Position numbers and translations under genes: made by a program. Below, in pieces: positions 24,040-35,900 of a stretch of DNA of 64,000 nt; the stretch's first letter is position 1, and each line of letters starts with the position of its first letter. The notes beneath the pieces are model-generated. The model was not told where the DNA came from. It saw only the letters and a list, made by a program, of their open reading frames with translations, and searched no databases. Source of the stretch: Brachionus manjavacas (lineage: Eukaryota; Rotifera; Eurotatoria; Ploima; Brachionidae); NCBI GenBank assembly GCA_019054805.1, contig JAHQIY010000025.1, positions 558,001 to 622,000 on the forward strand, read 5' to 3'.

Positions 24040-24430
24040 GACACTAACTAGTATTAATTGTAATAAAAATGTCAGGCCTGAGAAAAAACTTTTAGTTTGG
24101 GTTGCTGCGTCTGCTAAAGGAACCTCAGAGCCATGTATCGTTGAAATTGTTTACCAAGATGAAGCAGGTAATGGCTGCATCAATAAGTAACTTTCAGACA
24201 AAAATTTATATTCTGGCCAGACTTGACGAGCTCTCATTAAGTGTCATTGGACTTAATGTTCGAAAATTCATCATGTCGACATGATGGATAACCCTTCAAA
24301 TTAACCTGTTGAAGATTTTTGGTCAATATTTGAAGAAAGAGTCTACGAGAATGGATCAGGATACTAAATGTGTGCGTGAAATCGGTGGAAGGTGCCTAAA
24401 GTCGGATTGACAAAATTTGAATAAATGATA
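24040..24430 (+). pseudogene. mariner-type transposase relic
   Basis: Fragments in three frames read KKLLVWVAASAKGTSEPCIV, then an ILARLDELSLSVIGLNVRKF-like stretch, and finally PVEDFWSIFEERVYENGSGY. The last matches the 'P.EDFW..lk..vy..g' block around the third catalytic acid of mariner-type DDE transposases. The frames are shifted at least twice and the N-terminus is absent. No inverted repeats were identified. Confidence 0.65.
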
Positions 24431-24893
24431 AAATAGAAAAAGCTTATAAATAGCTTTTTTAAAACTTTAAATTCTCTTTCTAAATCACTTGACCTTAATG
24501 CTCATTCTTTAAAAATGAAGGAAAATTCTGGAAACTTTGTCCTCACCTTGTAATAGAAATAAAATTACCTTTATTCATTTCTTTAATATTTTACAATTAA
24601 AGAATGTTAATTAATGACTCTTCAATTCAAAATTAGTATAATTTCAAAAATAAAACAAAAAAGATAGAAGTTGTTCTCGTGATTGAAGAAATTATTGATT
24701 TACTTCTTTTAATTGAATAAAATTTTGATTTATTTTAAAACTATCTAAATTTATTGAATTGAAATCTAAATAAGTATTTAATGATTTTGAATTTGTAAAT
24801 ATTAAAGCTTAAAATTTTAAATAAAAGACTATGTTGGTAATCCGGGTTTTTTTTTAAAAGTAAACATTTTATTTTTGTTTATCAAGTTAACTT

Positions 24894-27800
24894 CTAGTCT
24901 TTGTGTATTATATGAAATGTCTTGTCAACAACTCGGTTATATTCAATTATTTGATCATCCAAAGAACCATATTCAGATAAATCACATTCATTGTTGCTTT
25001 CTTTGGATTTGTCTTTTTCAAATGAAGAAGTACACGAACAATCTAATTCCGAAGGTGTTTTATAAATTTTCGAACAATTTTCAATTTCTTTAAGCCAATC
25101 GAAAATTCGAGTAAAAGTATAATTACTCATTCCGGTTTCCTTATCAATATCATAAGTTGATTCACATAGATTATTCTTTTCACATTCATCCAAAAAAATA
25201 TCTTTTTGAGCATTTGCTGCGTCATCTTTTTGGTCAGGTACAAAATTTTTGTCATTCTTAATTTGAGTTGTAATCCAATTCGATTGATTGCTTGATTGAA
25301 CAGTCTTGGGCCGAATAAAAGTATCACATGTTATAGATCTATGTAGTTGGTTTTTGCTCTTATCTAGTACTTTTTTTTTAGTCTGAATATTCTCATCCAT
25401 GCTAAAAATTTTTCCTTTTTGAAAATCTCTTGCTTTAGGAATTGTTTTTTTATTTATAGTCTGTCGGGGATAATAATCACTTATATTGGAATTTCTTCTA
25501 AATAATTTTTCTTTTGAATTATTTAATGCCAGTGTGGTTTCATTTTTTTCCAAATGGTTTTGTAATTTTTCATCTTTTTTTTTGTTTGTCGACTTTATTC
25601 TTCGTATGTGGTTTGAAGTGTTTCCATTCAGATTATCGCTCGATACGTTTTGGTAATGGCTGCTAATTTTTGAATTAGAATGGTTAGAAATAGATCGATC
25701 TATTTTTAAAAATGGAAAAAAAAATTAAATTAAATTTTTAATTGACTATAAAACATTCTGATCTAAATTTTCTTGTTTAATCAAATGTTAGAATTTAATT
25801 AATATTTCGATACCACGTAGGAATAAAGTTTTTTCATGAAATTTCATACTCTTTACTTTTAACACTTTGTTACATATCGATTTTATAACTAAACTTTTTA
25901 ATTTTAAGAAATAGCATATTTTGGATTTATTTCAAATTTTATATAAATAATTATTAAAATAAACCCAATTCGAGTCTAATTTTGCAGACTTTCGAATTGG
26001 ATGAAACAAAGATTGTTTAACTTTGTTTTATCTGCTGTTTGATTGTTTTAAATTTCACAATGCCTAAATCAAATGACTTTTTATCATTAAGTTTAAAAAT
26101 TTTTAAATTAGCTCTGAGAATTCAATTTGGTGCAACATACAGGCACTTTGAAGTTTATGATCAATATTTGATGCTCAAAATGATCATTCTGAGTTTTAAT
26201 TATGAAATACAATTCTTCTCAAAATTTTAAGACACTCTTAATATTTTTATACCTTGATATTTTAAAGTCATGTAAAAGACAAATGGAGATTTATTTTGCA
26301 CTATTTTTTTTTTAATTTAAACTATAACAGTAAATTAATAAAAAATCATAATTTTATTCATTCATAACTTTTTTTACCTTTTAAAAATGCGAGACAAGCA
26401 AATACAACAAAAAAACATTAAAAAAATATTGTATAATAAATATAAGACATTGACTTTTTCGACATTCAACTTATGCATTTAAGCATTCTCAACAGTCCTT
26501 TTTATGTTCAAAATGATTATTAAACTAATTTTGATCATTATTAATAGGTTCTTAAGAGTAAATTGTTTCATTTTTATTCTACAAGCGCGTTAGATTAGAC
26601 AAAGCTAAAAATGGCTAAAAAACCAATTACAGATGAAAAAAAGTGGCTTATTGTTAGTTACTATAAGCAAAAACTTCAAAAGCAAAAGCATTAAAAATCG
26701 ATATCGATCTGGTCGCTCAAGAATTTCGTCCTTAAGAGACGACAGAACATTATTTAAAATAGTCAGAATAAATACAAAATGTTTTTTATCTGATTCAAAA
26801 ACTGCAAGTGTTTCTACTGTCTCGAGGCGTCTTTTGGAATACGGCTTGAACTCATATGACGCAACTAAAAAGCCTTTACTTTCTGACTAAGATAAGCGAG
26901 CGAGAGTTAGATGGCGACTAAGCACTGAAAAATACGCAGCACGGTTCATTCAACCTAGAGCTCAAGCTGGTGGTGGCTCAGTAGGAATATGGGGGTGCTT
27001 TTCTGCGAGCGGTATTGGACTAAATAAGATGTATAGCATGGAATGAATCAACATTTTTACCTTGACGTTCTCGAAAATCGACTTATACCGTCCAGAGACT
27101 TATTGATCAATGACCATATCGATTGGTATTACCAACAAGACAACGCTCCATGTCATAAAGCCGGCTCAATTACCAATAGGTTAAATGAGAATTCAATTTT
27201 TGTCATGTCGTGGCCAGTTAGAAGTCCAGACTTGAATTCAATTGAGAACATTTGGGCGATTATTGATCAAAAATTATCTAGCCATACCATACCCAATTTA
27301 GCCGAGTTGGATCGCCTTGTGGGTAAGTATTGGAATGAAATAGGGTTTGATTTATGTGTAAAATTAGTCGAGTCTATGCCAGTTAGATAAAGAATGTCTA
27401 AAAGCCAACGGGGGGAATTTTAAGTATTAAATTTAAAAGTGTCTTATATTTATTGTACAATATCCGAAAATAGTTTTTTTACGTGTCAAAGTTAAATTGT
27501 AAATATTTCGTGTTATAGATGATATCTTTTTTTTATTTTTTTTAAATTGATAGCCATTACAATAATTTTGTTAATAAAATATTAAAATTAAATCAGTTAT
27601 TTTATTTTACGTTTGATTTTTTGTGCAAATAGAATTAATTAATGAAAAAATTCATGTGTAAATTTTGAGAAGAACTGTAAATAGTTATTTCTTAAAAGAA
27701 TTAATGCAGAAGAACATTTTTGGATTTAACATACTTTGTTAAATTTTAAGATAAATTCTGTAAAATTCTGCAAAAAAAAATTTTCAATTAAAATAGCATC

Positions 27801-30412
27801 TTTTAGATGGTGTGCACTCTGCAATGTGCGTTTTGTTATTCCAGAAGTTACCTTTAGATTTAACAAAAAATGTTACATCCAAAAATGAACCTCTGCATTA
27901 ATTATATTATTATTTTTTAACGGTAATGACACTAGATTTAAATAATTTTGATTTTAGAAAAAAAATGAATGCTTAACTACCGGATGGTAGAGAAAGAATA
28001 AAAATATTTCATTTATAAACTTGGCGTAATTATTCTTATTTCTTAAAAAAATAAATTTCAATAAAATAAAAAGTATTACATTTAAAAATTTGCAAAAGCT
28101 GAGACTACACAAACAAGCTAATAACAATGAAACAGAAGCAAATTTCAAAATGATAATAATTATTTTCAATGAAGAAGCTAAAGCATAAGTTGCATAATTG
28201 TTAAAAACTCTGCATTCTAATTGAGTATTTATTTTAACCTATTATTAAAATAAAATGTTTGAAAGGTTATGATCAAAAGAGCATTAAATTTTTTAAAAAT
28301 TCTTCATTCTTTTTAATAGATTGATTTTTTTATTTTTATATAGACTTTAAGTAAATAACTTAAATATTTCTTATAAGGAAAATATTTAAATGTATTACAG
28401 AGCCATATCAGGGAAACTTAGATCAGAATCAATGATAAGATGAAAAAACCTCATGAGTTTAATCACAATAATGATCTTAAAAATTATTGACATTTTTAAT
28501 GCTATTTTATACAATATAATTTTATACTTTTTCCAAAAATTTTTACAAAGTTTTTACTAATAATAGAATAAAAAATTGATTAAATTTTTTGTTAATTGAT
28601 AAATTTTTGTAATTTTTTTTCAAAATTTTTTAAATTAACTTTATCCTTCCACTTCACAAATTTTTGTGATCTCAGTTCACCGCTTAAACAAAAATTTAAT
28701 TTCTCATTAATTAAAGATTTGATTTCTAGTTCCATTTCAGATTTTATTTATTTTATTTTTTTAAATTTTAAATAATAATTAGTAAATCGCTCACGGATAA
28801 CTCAATTTTTTTATAATCTAAAATGTCTAGTTCAATATATAAAATCTTTTGAATAAGTTTCTAAAATGAATTATGACCAAGAAAGCAATCGAATGTATCT
28901 AACTCATGAGCTTACTTCGCTAAGTTACATTTTTAATGGAGAATTTTCTTTTAATCATAGGACTTACCATAGCTGAGTAAAGTGCTAGAAGTTCTATTTT
29001 TTTTCAAGCCTTCTTTTACTTTAATCAATTCAATTGTTGTATTTTCTGCTTTTTTTTTAATACCCGAATTTGTGAATGCATTTTCAAATTCATCTGAACA
29101 ATTTGAAGACAATGTCCAGTTTTTACATTTAAAGCTTTCAGTCGATTTATCAACATTGATATCTTTGGCTATACCACTATCAATCCTAGGCGTATATTTT
29201 TTCACATCATTTTTTTGAATTTCACAGATACGAGGTAAAATTAATTCGTTTTGACTACTATTTCGGCAAATAATATTTGACTGCTTTCTTTTACATGTGT
29301 TTGCATTTGATTCCTTCATTTCATACGATTTTAGCGGTGATTCATCTAATTCGGGTACTTAATAGATAAATTACTTAAAATGTTTCTTTTAATATTTTTA
29401 TTTAGAAACTGCAGACAGACTATTAATTTCGTTTTAATTATGAAATAAAATCATGAAAATGGTAACACTTTTAGACATTTAATAATTCTAAGTATGAACG
29501 CTTTAATTTGAAAAAGTAAACAAACTGTTATTGAAAACTGTTGCTAATATCTACTCTGAAATAAATTATTTTTCCAAAAAAAAACTCCAACAAAAGGTAA
29601 AAGCTTGAAAAACAAATAAAAAATGATTTCAAAATCAAAATTTTCTGACAAAGAATAAAATTTTTGTTCTTGAACGTGCAATACAAAAACTATTCGAAAC
29701 TAAAAAAGCTTCTTTTAAATAAGAATTTAAGAAATCAAATTGATAAAATGTTTAAAGATTGTTAGTTGGAATAAAAAAATAATTTTTGCAATTAAAAATG
29801 TGTTGTTGAGCTTTAAATTTTATCAATTACCAGCAGTATCTATTTTGTGAAATACTTACGTACTGTAAGCGATGTGGAATATCTTTTTGGTCTTGATTTT
29901 TTTTTTCTATTGATTACAAAACTATGTTTCACATTAAGCTTATTTTTTCCTATTTTTAAAGATAAACGAGAAAACGAAGAATTAGAATTGAATTTTGTTC
30001 TATCAAATAATCGATTGATACCAGATACCTCATTAAAAGAAAAGGCTTTTTGTTTCCTTTTATTTTGATCTATTTTTAAAATTTGAAAATCGAAACTAAA
30101 ATCATTCATTTTGTCAGTGTAAAATTTTTTAAAGTTAAAATTTTCTCGCTTGTTTCGAATTAAAGTGTGAGAAGAAAAAAAATTTTTCGATTTAGAACTT
30201 GTTGTCGGTGGATTTGGAAGAATGTTCGAATTGGTAATCGATTTAGGCTTATAAAATGTGCAAGAATTTTGGTAACATAACTTTTCGGAATTAAATTTGA
30301 TCGGTTTAAATCGTTTTAATAAGGAATCTATCTCTATGTTGTTCTCGCTTGATTCATTAAAAATTTTAAATGACGTCGATTGAAACGGATTTTTTGCTGT
30401 CGATTTGTTCAT
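24894..30412 (-). CDS. Unknown Ser/Asn/Lys-rich protein, three exons, 582 aa
   Basis: Exons 29860-30412, 28968-29357 and 24894-25699 join in phase (both junctions phase 1), with GTAAGT donors and AG acceptors, giving 583 codons including TAG. The ATG at 30412 opens MNKSTAKNPFQSTSFKIF. The protein is low-complexity, basic in the first exon (NRKKKSRPKRYSTSLTVR) and acidic towards the C-terminus (NECDLSEYGSLDDQIIEYN, then FHIIHKD). No membrane span, signal peptide or known domain is visible; it looks intrinsically disordered. Intron 2 (25700-28967, 3.3 kb) holds a dead Tc1 element and a MITE. I do not recognise the family. Long open frames and consistent phases across three exons argue that it is real. 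Confidence 0.68.
26428..27461 (+). mobile_element. Tc1/mariner element, inactive
   Basis: The ends TTGTATAATAAATATAAGAC at 26428 and GTCTTATATTTATTGTACAA ending at 27461 are inverted repeats with one mismatch, flanked by TA on each side. The length is 1034 bp. It contains a broken Tc1-type transposase and lies in intron 2 of the unknown gene in the opposite orientation to it. Confidence 0.75.
26611..27390 (+). pseudogene. Tc1-like transposase, frameshifted
   Basis: The ATG at 26611 starts MAKKPITDEKKWLIV and shifts frame at once. A second frame from 26633 carries NRYRSGRSRISSLRDDRTL, the Tc1 linker 'GRkr.ls.rd.r'. Then come SVGIWGCFSASGIG, and HIDWYYQQDNAPCHKA, with its catalytic Asp, followed by SPDLNSIENIWAIIDQKL with the final Glu, the DD34E arrangement. 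At least two frameshifts and an apparent internal loss between the HTH and catalytic regions make it inactive. Confidence 0.85.
27700..27902. mobile_element. Short MITE with ATTAATGCAG ends
   Basis: The left end ATTAATGCAGAAGAACATTT and the right end AAAAATGAACCTCTGCATTAAT are inverted repeats of about 45 bp. The middle contains CTGCAAAA/TTCTGCAA words. A truncated relative ends with CTGCATTAAT at 63222-63231. It sits in intron 2 of the unknown gene. The remaining 27910-28960 shows nothing codable beyond AT-rich DNA. Confidence 0.65.
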
Positions 30413-30832
30413 TCTAAATCGGAAATTAATTCAAGATGTTTTCTAAAGATAAACTTAAATATGTTTTTGGAGACTTGTAAGCATTTGAAACATGTCTAAT
30501 TAATGTGATTAAATGAAAAATTTGAAAATTTATTTAAACAATTTTAAATTATAAAAACATTTTGTTTCTAAATGCTTCAAGTGCCTTTAATTTTTAAATG
30601 CTGCAAAAGTTTGAAGATATTTATAAAAATTAAAAACCATGAATATTAAATTTTATTTTAGATGTTTGAAGTTTTTTGCATTAATTTCTAAGAGGAAATT
30701 TTTTGATTTTGCGTTTAAAGAAAAATAAACATTTTATCTTTTTAATTATTCGATCTTCTATTTTTAAGCTCAGTTTTAGTCTACTTGTCATTGTTTTTTA
30801 GCTATAGTTAAAATTTAAAAATTCGAATTGTA

Positions 30833-31222
30833 CTCATTTGATATGAGGTTGGCTAGAATGGGACTGACGAGGCCAAGCGAAAGAAGAGTGAGAAGGGACT
30901 TGATTGGGATGTATAAATTGTTGAATGGATTAGAAAAGGTGGACCTGGTTAGAGATCTGGTGCATAGATCTGAAAACAAGGGTCGCTCCGCAACACTAAG
31001 AGGAAATAGCCTTTGAGTTAATAGAGAGAGTTTCCCTGCTCAAATTGGAAACGATTTTGCTGCTGCGGTGAACTCAAGACATTCTTTTTTCTCAAACAAG
31101 GTAGTGCTGCATTGAAATAAGTTTCCAAAAAATGTGTCCTGGATAGATTTAATGGAAAAAGATGGTGATGGGGTCAGACACTCTTCATGTTAGGAGTCGC
31201 AGCAAGAACTACTACTACTACA
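30833..31222 (+). pseudogene. LINE ORF2 C-terminal fragment with (ACT)n tail
   Basis: The plus strand reads RLARMGLTRPSERRVRRDLI, MYKLLNGLEKVD, then RSATLRGNSL and, after a stop, RESFPAQIGNDFAAAVNSRH followed by FFSNKVV. This is the LINE C-terminal signature ('L.sLe.RR.R.DLi..yKil' and 'r..fFs.Rvv..WN.LP'). It ends in ACTACTACTACTAC at about 31209, the tail of this family. It is 5'-truncated and dead. 31225-31830 is AT-rich with no gene seen. Confidence 0.75.
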
Positions 31223-31830
31223 ATTAGGAAAATTATTCTGATTTTTTTTAATGTAGAACTTCAACTTTTCAATTGCTTTCATCAAGTAAAATTACATTTT
31301 TTCAAAATAGACTGTCTTCATAGTTTTATTTTTATTTGACTACTAATTGGTATAATTTTTATTTGAAATTTTTCGAATCATTAATAGGTTTAAAATTTAG
31401 CTATTGTTTAGAAAATATTTTTTAAAAATTACCTCGTGCATTAAAGTTCTTAAAAAAAGTTATTTTGTTTATTAAAACAATTCAATTTGTAGTTTATTTA
31501 ATTTAATAAAAAAATTAACACATTCTCCCATTGACTTGAAGGTATTGAATCATAAAAATTAAAATCTAGTTACACAGTACACTCTGGTCTTCTAATATTA
31601 TTTAAAAGGGGATGTTCAAGTTAATTCATTTGCTTTCGAGTTATTACCATTCTTTCCATGTTAAAAATTAGGAATAAACTTTAAATTTAGCTCATCTATC
31701 ATTAACATATCCAATATCCAGTGTTTACCTTTATTTTGGTCATTTTAGTAAATTTAAATTCGGAAAAAAAAGAACATAAAAAAAATGTAAAAAAATTGAA
31801 CAACTTTTTTTCAAAAATGGTTTAAATTTA

Positions 31831-31940
31831 GTTCTGTAAATGCAACATAGTGCAATATTCTAAGTTGCATCAAACATCAAGGACTTTTACTGTTGATGCA
31901 ACTTTGATGCTTGCATCATGCTGCATTCACGGAACTAATT
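31831..31940. mobile_element. Complete short MITE, TTAGTTCTGTAAATGCAACA ends
   Basis: The left end TTAGTTCTGTAAATGCAACA and the right end TGCTGCATTCACGGAACTAA are inverted repeats of about 27 bp with few mismatches. Inner AGTTGCATCAA/TTGATGCAACT words extend the foldback to nearly the whole of about 110 bp. A half copy lies at 16482. Confidence 0.7.
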
Positions 31941-32178
31941 TTAGACTTTAAGAAAATTAGTTCAATTCAATTTTTTCACATTTTGTTGTGTTCTTTTATG
32001 CTGAATTTCATAAAACCAAAATTAACTTTTTATCTTATTACTAAGCTTAAATTCTAATTTTTAATTTAGATGTTATAAAATGGATTGGGTGGTAAGAACT
32101 CGAAAACAAATGAAGTAGCTTGAAGATCTTTATGATAAATAAGAATAGTAGACAATGGTTAACGAAAGCCTAGATATA

Positions 32179-32590
32179 TCATGATTTGTCGTGCTTCTTC
32201 CACGCTGACTGAAACGAATTGCTTGCACTCATCAAATTTTCCATGTATCCATTTAGTATTTGGTTTTCAGATTTGAGTTTAAGATTTTCCTCTTTAACTT
32301 CATTGACTTTGTTGCTTAGATCCTCCAATGTACTTTGTAGTTCAAGAATTCTTTCAATTAGCCTCTGCTTTTCATCGTCTTCCTCGTTATTTCCTGTTGT
32401 TATACCTTGAAATTATTAATAAAATTTATTTGTGAAGCTTTCTATCGTTGAAAATTAGTTACTGCTTATTTGTGAGTTATTTGAAAGAGAGTCACCTAAA
32501 CAAAATGCAATATTAAAAAGTAAAGCAAATAAAACGATGAAGAAAATATTTACTGTCACTTTCGGAAGTTAAATTTTTTGCACCATTCAT
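32179..32590 (-). CDS. SCOC: Short coiled-coil protein (SCOC / UNC-69 homologue)
   Basis: Exons 32554-32590, 32463-32495 and 32179-32405 join at phase 1 to give 98 residues ending in TGA. The C-terminal two-thirds has RLIERILELQSTLEDLSNKV, then NEVKEENLKLKSENQILNGY and MENLMSASNSFQS, which is the near-invariant SCOC coiled coil. The short N-terminus (MNGAKNLTSESD...) is unstructured, as in the family. Known homologues dimerise, bind FEZ1/UNC-76 and Arl GTPases, and act at the Golgi, in axonal transport and in autophagy. The length matches vertebrate SCOC (about 80-160 aa by isoform). The introns are about 58 nt. It is divergent from NAA15, with 344 bp between start codons. Identification rests on strong motif identity. 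Confidence 0.93.
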
Positions 32591-32934
32591 TTTGATCAAG
32601 TTGAAATAGGGCTAAAAATCTAAATCATCAATCATGATTATGTTTCGTTTTTGTTGCATACAGATAAGTGAACAAGTTGTGCAGATGCGACTGTTTTTTT
32701 GTCTCATTTTTCATTTTTAATTTCTAAAGCAAAAATTGAATTGGATTCGCTATTCTTGCTTGACTCTGGTATCTACTAACTAAAAAAATTATGAATGCAT
32801 TTGAAAATTATTATTTGTGTTTTTTGATCTTGCAAATTTTTACAAACCAAATTGAAAAAAAGCTAAACACATGTGCTTTTTATTGGTGTTTTAAGCGTTT
32901 AAAAATAATTTTAGATATCAAACAATTTCCGAGA
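32591..32934. promoter_or_regulatory. Probable shared promoter of SCOC and NAA15
   Basis: The start codons of SCOC (minus, 32590) and NAA15 (plus, 32935) are 344 bp apart, and no other gene lies between. Both transcription starts must fall in or near this interval unless upstream non-coding exons exist. I see no convincing TATA or initiator motif. The call rests on geometry alone. Confidence 0.45.
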
Positions 32935-35900
32935 ATGCCATCAAGCAACCCTTTACCTTCCCATGAGGCAAATCTTTTCAAAAAAATCCTAGTAATATTT
33001 GTGTTCAATTAAAATGAATGATTAAATTAGCACAGTTTAAATTTATTCACAGAAATGTTACGAACAAAAACAATATAGAAAAGCCCTTCAACATGTGAAA
33101 GAAATCTTAAAAAAATTTCCAGATCATGGAGAGACACTTTCCATGAAAGGTTTGATTCTCAACTACACAAATAAGAAATCTGAAGCTTTTGAATGTGCTC
33201 AACGTGGTTTGAAAAATGATGTCAAAAGTCACGTTTGTTGGCATGTTTACGGTCTTTTGCAGCGTTCCGATAGAAAGTATGACGAAGCCATTAAGTGCTA
33301 TCGAAACGCCTTGAAACTTGATCCAGTAAATTTAAATTTGAAAATAAAAAATAAGTTCTCAAGTTCGCAAAATTAAAAAGGCCAACTTGCAAATCTTAAG
33401 AGATTTGTCACTGCTTCAGATTCAAATAAGAGATTTGGAAGGTTTTAGAGATACAAGGTATCAATTATTGCAGCTGAGACCAACACAAAGAGTTTCATGG
33501 ATTGGCTATGCTATGTCTTATCATTTACTTAAAGACCATAACATTGCAAATAATATTCTAGAAGAATTTAATAGGACTCAAGTAGGCAACTTTTGATAGT
33601 TTTAGAAAAACTTAATAGAAATCATTTTTCAGCCCAAAACTGTTGATTTCGAAATGTCCGAACTGCTTCTCTATCAAAACAAAATCTATCAAGAAGCTAA
33701 ACTCTTTGAAAAATCAATCAAGCATTTAGATGATAATAGAAATTTTATCCTTGACAAATTATGTCTTCTTGAAAAAAAAGGTATTTCTTTTCTTTGCCTA
33801 TTTTAAAATTTTTGCCGTGTGAATAAAAAAATTATAAATTTTCAGCTTTCGCCTTGACAAATCTGAACAAAAATGATGAAGCCGCAAAAATTTACGAAGA
33901 ATTAATCGAAAGAAACCCTGATAATCTAATTTATTATCAAAACTTGGAAGCATCCTTAAATTTAAGTACTAAATACCATTCCATTCTACTCTGGAAAATA
34001 ATTATTTTTTTCCCAAAAGATAGTACTGATGAGAAACTCAATTTTTACGCAAAATTAAGTGAAAAATATCCTCGTTCTGACATTCCTCGTAAAACTCCTC
34101 TCTTATTTTTGTCGGATCCAAAACAATTTTCGTCTTACGTGGAGGAATATTTGAAGCGTTCTTTTAGAAAGGGAATAACTCCATTGTTTAAAGAAATCAA
34201 ATGCTTATACTCAGAAGAGACCAAGTGGAAAATCATTGAAAATCTAGTTCTTGACTATGCCACATGTCTGGAAACAAACAACACATTTTCAAACGATTCG
34301 TCACAAGAAGAGCCACCAACATGCCTTTTGTGGGTTTATTATTTTATGGCCCAGCATTTTGACTATCTGAAGCAATACGTCAAAGCATTAGAGTTTATAA
34401 ACAAAGCCATCAATCATACACCAACTTTAGTTGAGTTGTATATCATAAAAGGAAAAATATATAAACATTGCGGAAAAGTTTACGATGCGGTTAAATGTCT
34501 CGATGAAGCTCAAAGTCTTGATACAGCTGACAGATTTGTCAATTACAAATGCTCTAAATATATGCTTAGGGCCAGTATGATCAAAGAGGCTGAAGAGATT
34601 GCTGCCAAATTTACAAGAGTAATTATCTTCAAAAGTTATCAAATAAAATAAGACAAAAGTATTTAGAGACTAGAAGCGTGAGTCAATTTTTGACCAAATT
34701 TAGACTAAATATATTAGGAGAAATTTGTCTAATTTGTGACCTAGAATATTTGTTAGATAATTCTAAGAAAAAACTAAAATCGGAATTTGGTCAGAAAATT
34801 AAAAGAAATCAAAATTTTTCAGCTAAAACTATATTTATTAGAAAAGAAAATAATTTCACTTTATTCTTGGATTAATGACATGATTTTTATTCATTCAAAC
34901 TGATAAATTTAACTCACATTTAAACCATGTATGAACATTTTACCAGCAATCATGTCCACTAAAGTGGTATTATTTAAAAGGAATATTCTTTTTGGTCGCA
35001 AAATATTTCTCATTAATAAAAACTTAAACAAATTCTATGATCAAATAAATAAATTACAAATCGAAAAATTTGAATGATATTTTGATCATAAAAAATACAT
35101 TTAAATTTGATAATAGCTTCAAAAATAAGAAATATTTATGACCGAAAAAATACCAAATTCACAAGAGTAATTATTAAATAAAATGATATGGAGGCATTTA
35201 CTCTAGAGGCGTCAGTCAATTTTTAATCAAATTTAGAATCAATATATGAGGAAAAAAATTATATAATTTGCAACCTAGATAATAAATTTTACTACCTTTA
35301 ACACCAAATGAGATTTACTTTTACTATTTTGATAATTTATCAAAGGAAACTAGTCATCCAGCTGAATACTTGAAAGAAATGCAGTGCATGTGGTATGAAA
35401 TAGAAGCTGCTAATGCATATAGAAGGATAGGAAAGTTTGGCGATGCGCTAAAAAAATGTCATCAAGTTGAACGAGTAAGCATTAAAATAAATTCAATTTG
35501 GTAAAAGTAATTTTCGGACAATTTCATTGAAGCACTTCCAAGAATTCATAGAAGATCAGTTCGATTTTCACTCGTATTGTATGCGTAAAATGACATTAAG
35601 TTCTTACGTAGACATGCTTCGTTTAGAAGATAGAATTAAGAGCCATCCATTCTTTTTTAACGCTTCGAAGATTGCAATTGAAATTTATTTGAGGCTAAAT
35701 GATAATCCATTAAAAGAAATCGGTGCCGAACTCGATACTAATACAGAAAATTTAAGTCCAGCTGAATTAAAAAAACTCAAAAACAAACAAAAGAAACAAC
35801 AGCTAAAAGCTCAAAACGAAAAAGAAAAGCAACTACAGCTAGAGCAAAAGAGAAAAGAACTCAATAAGCAAAAAAATAAGGAAGATTCAGATTTGGAACA

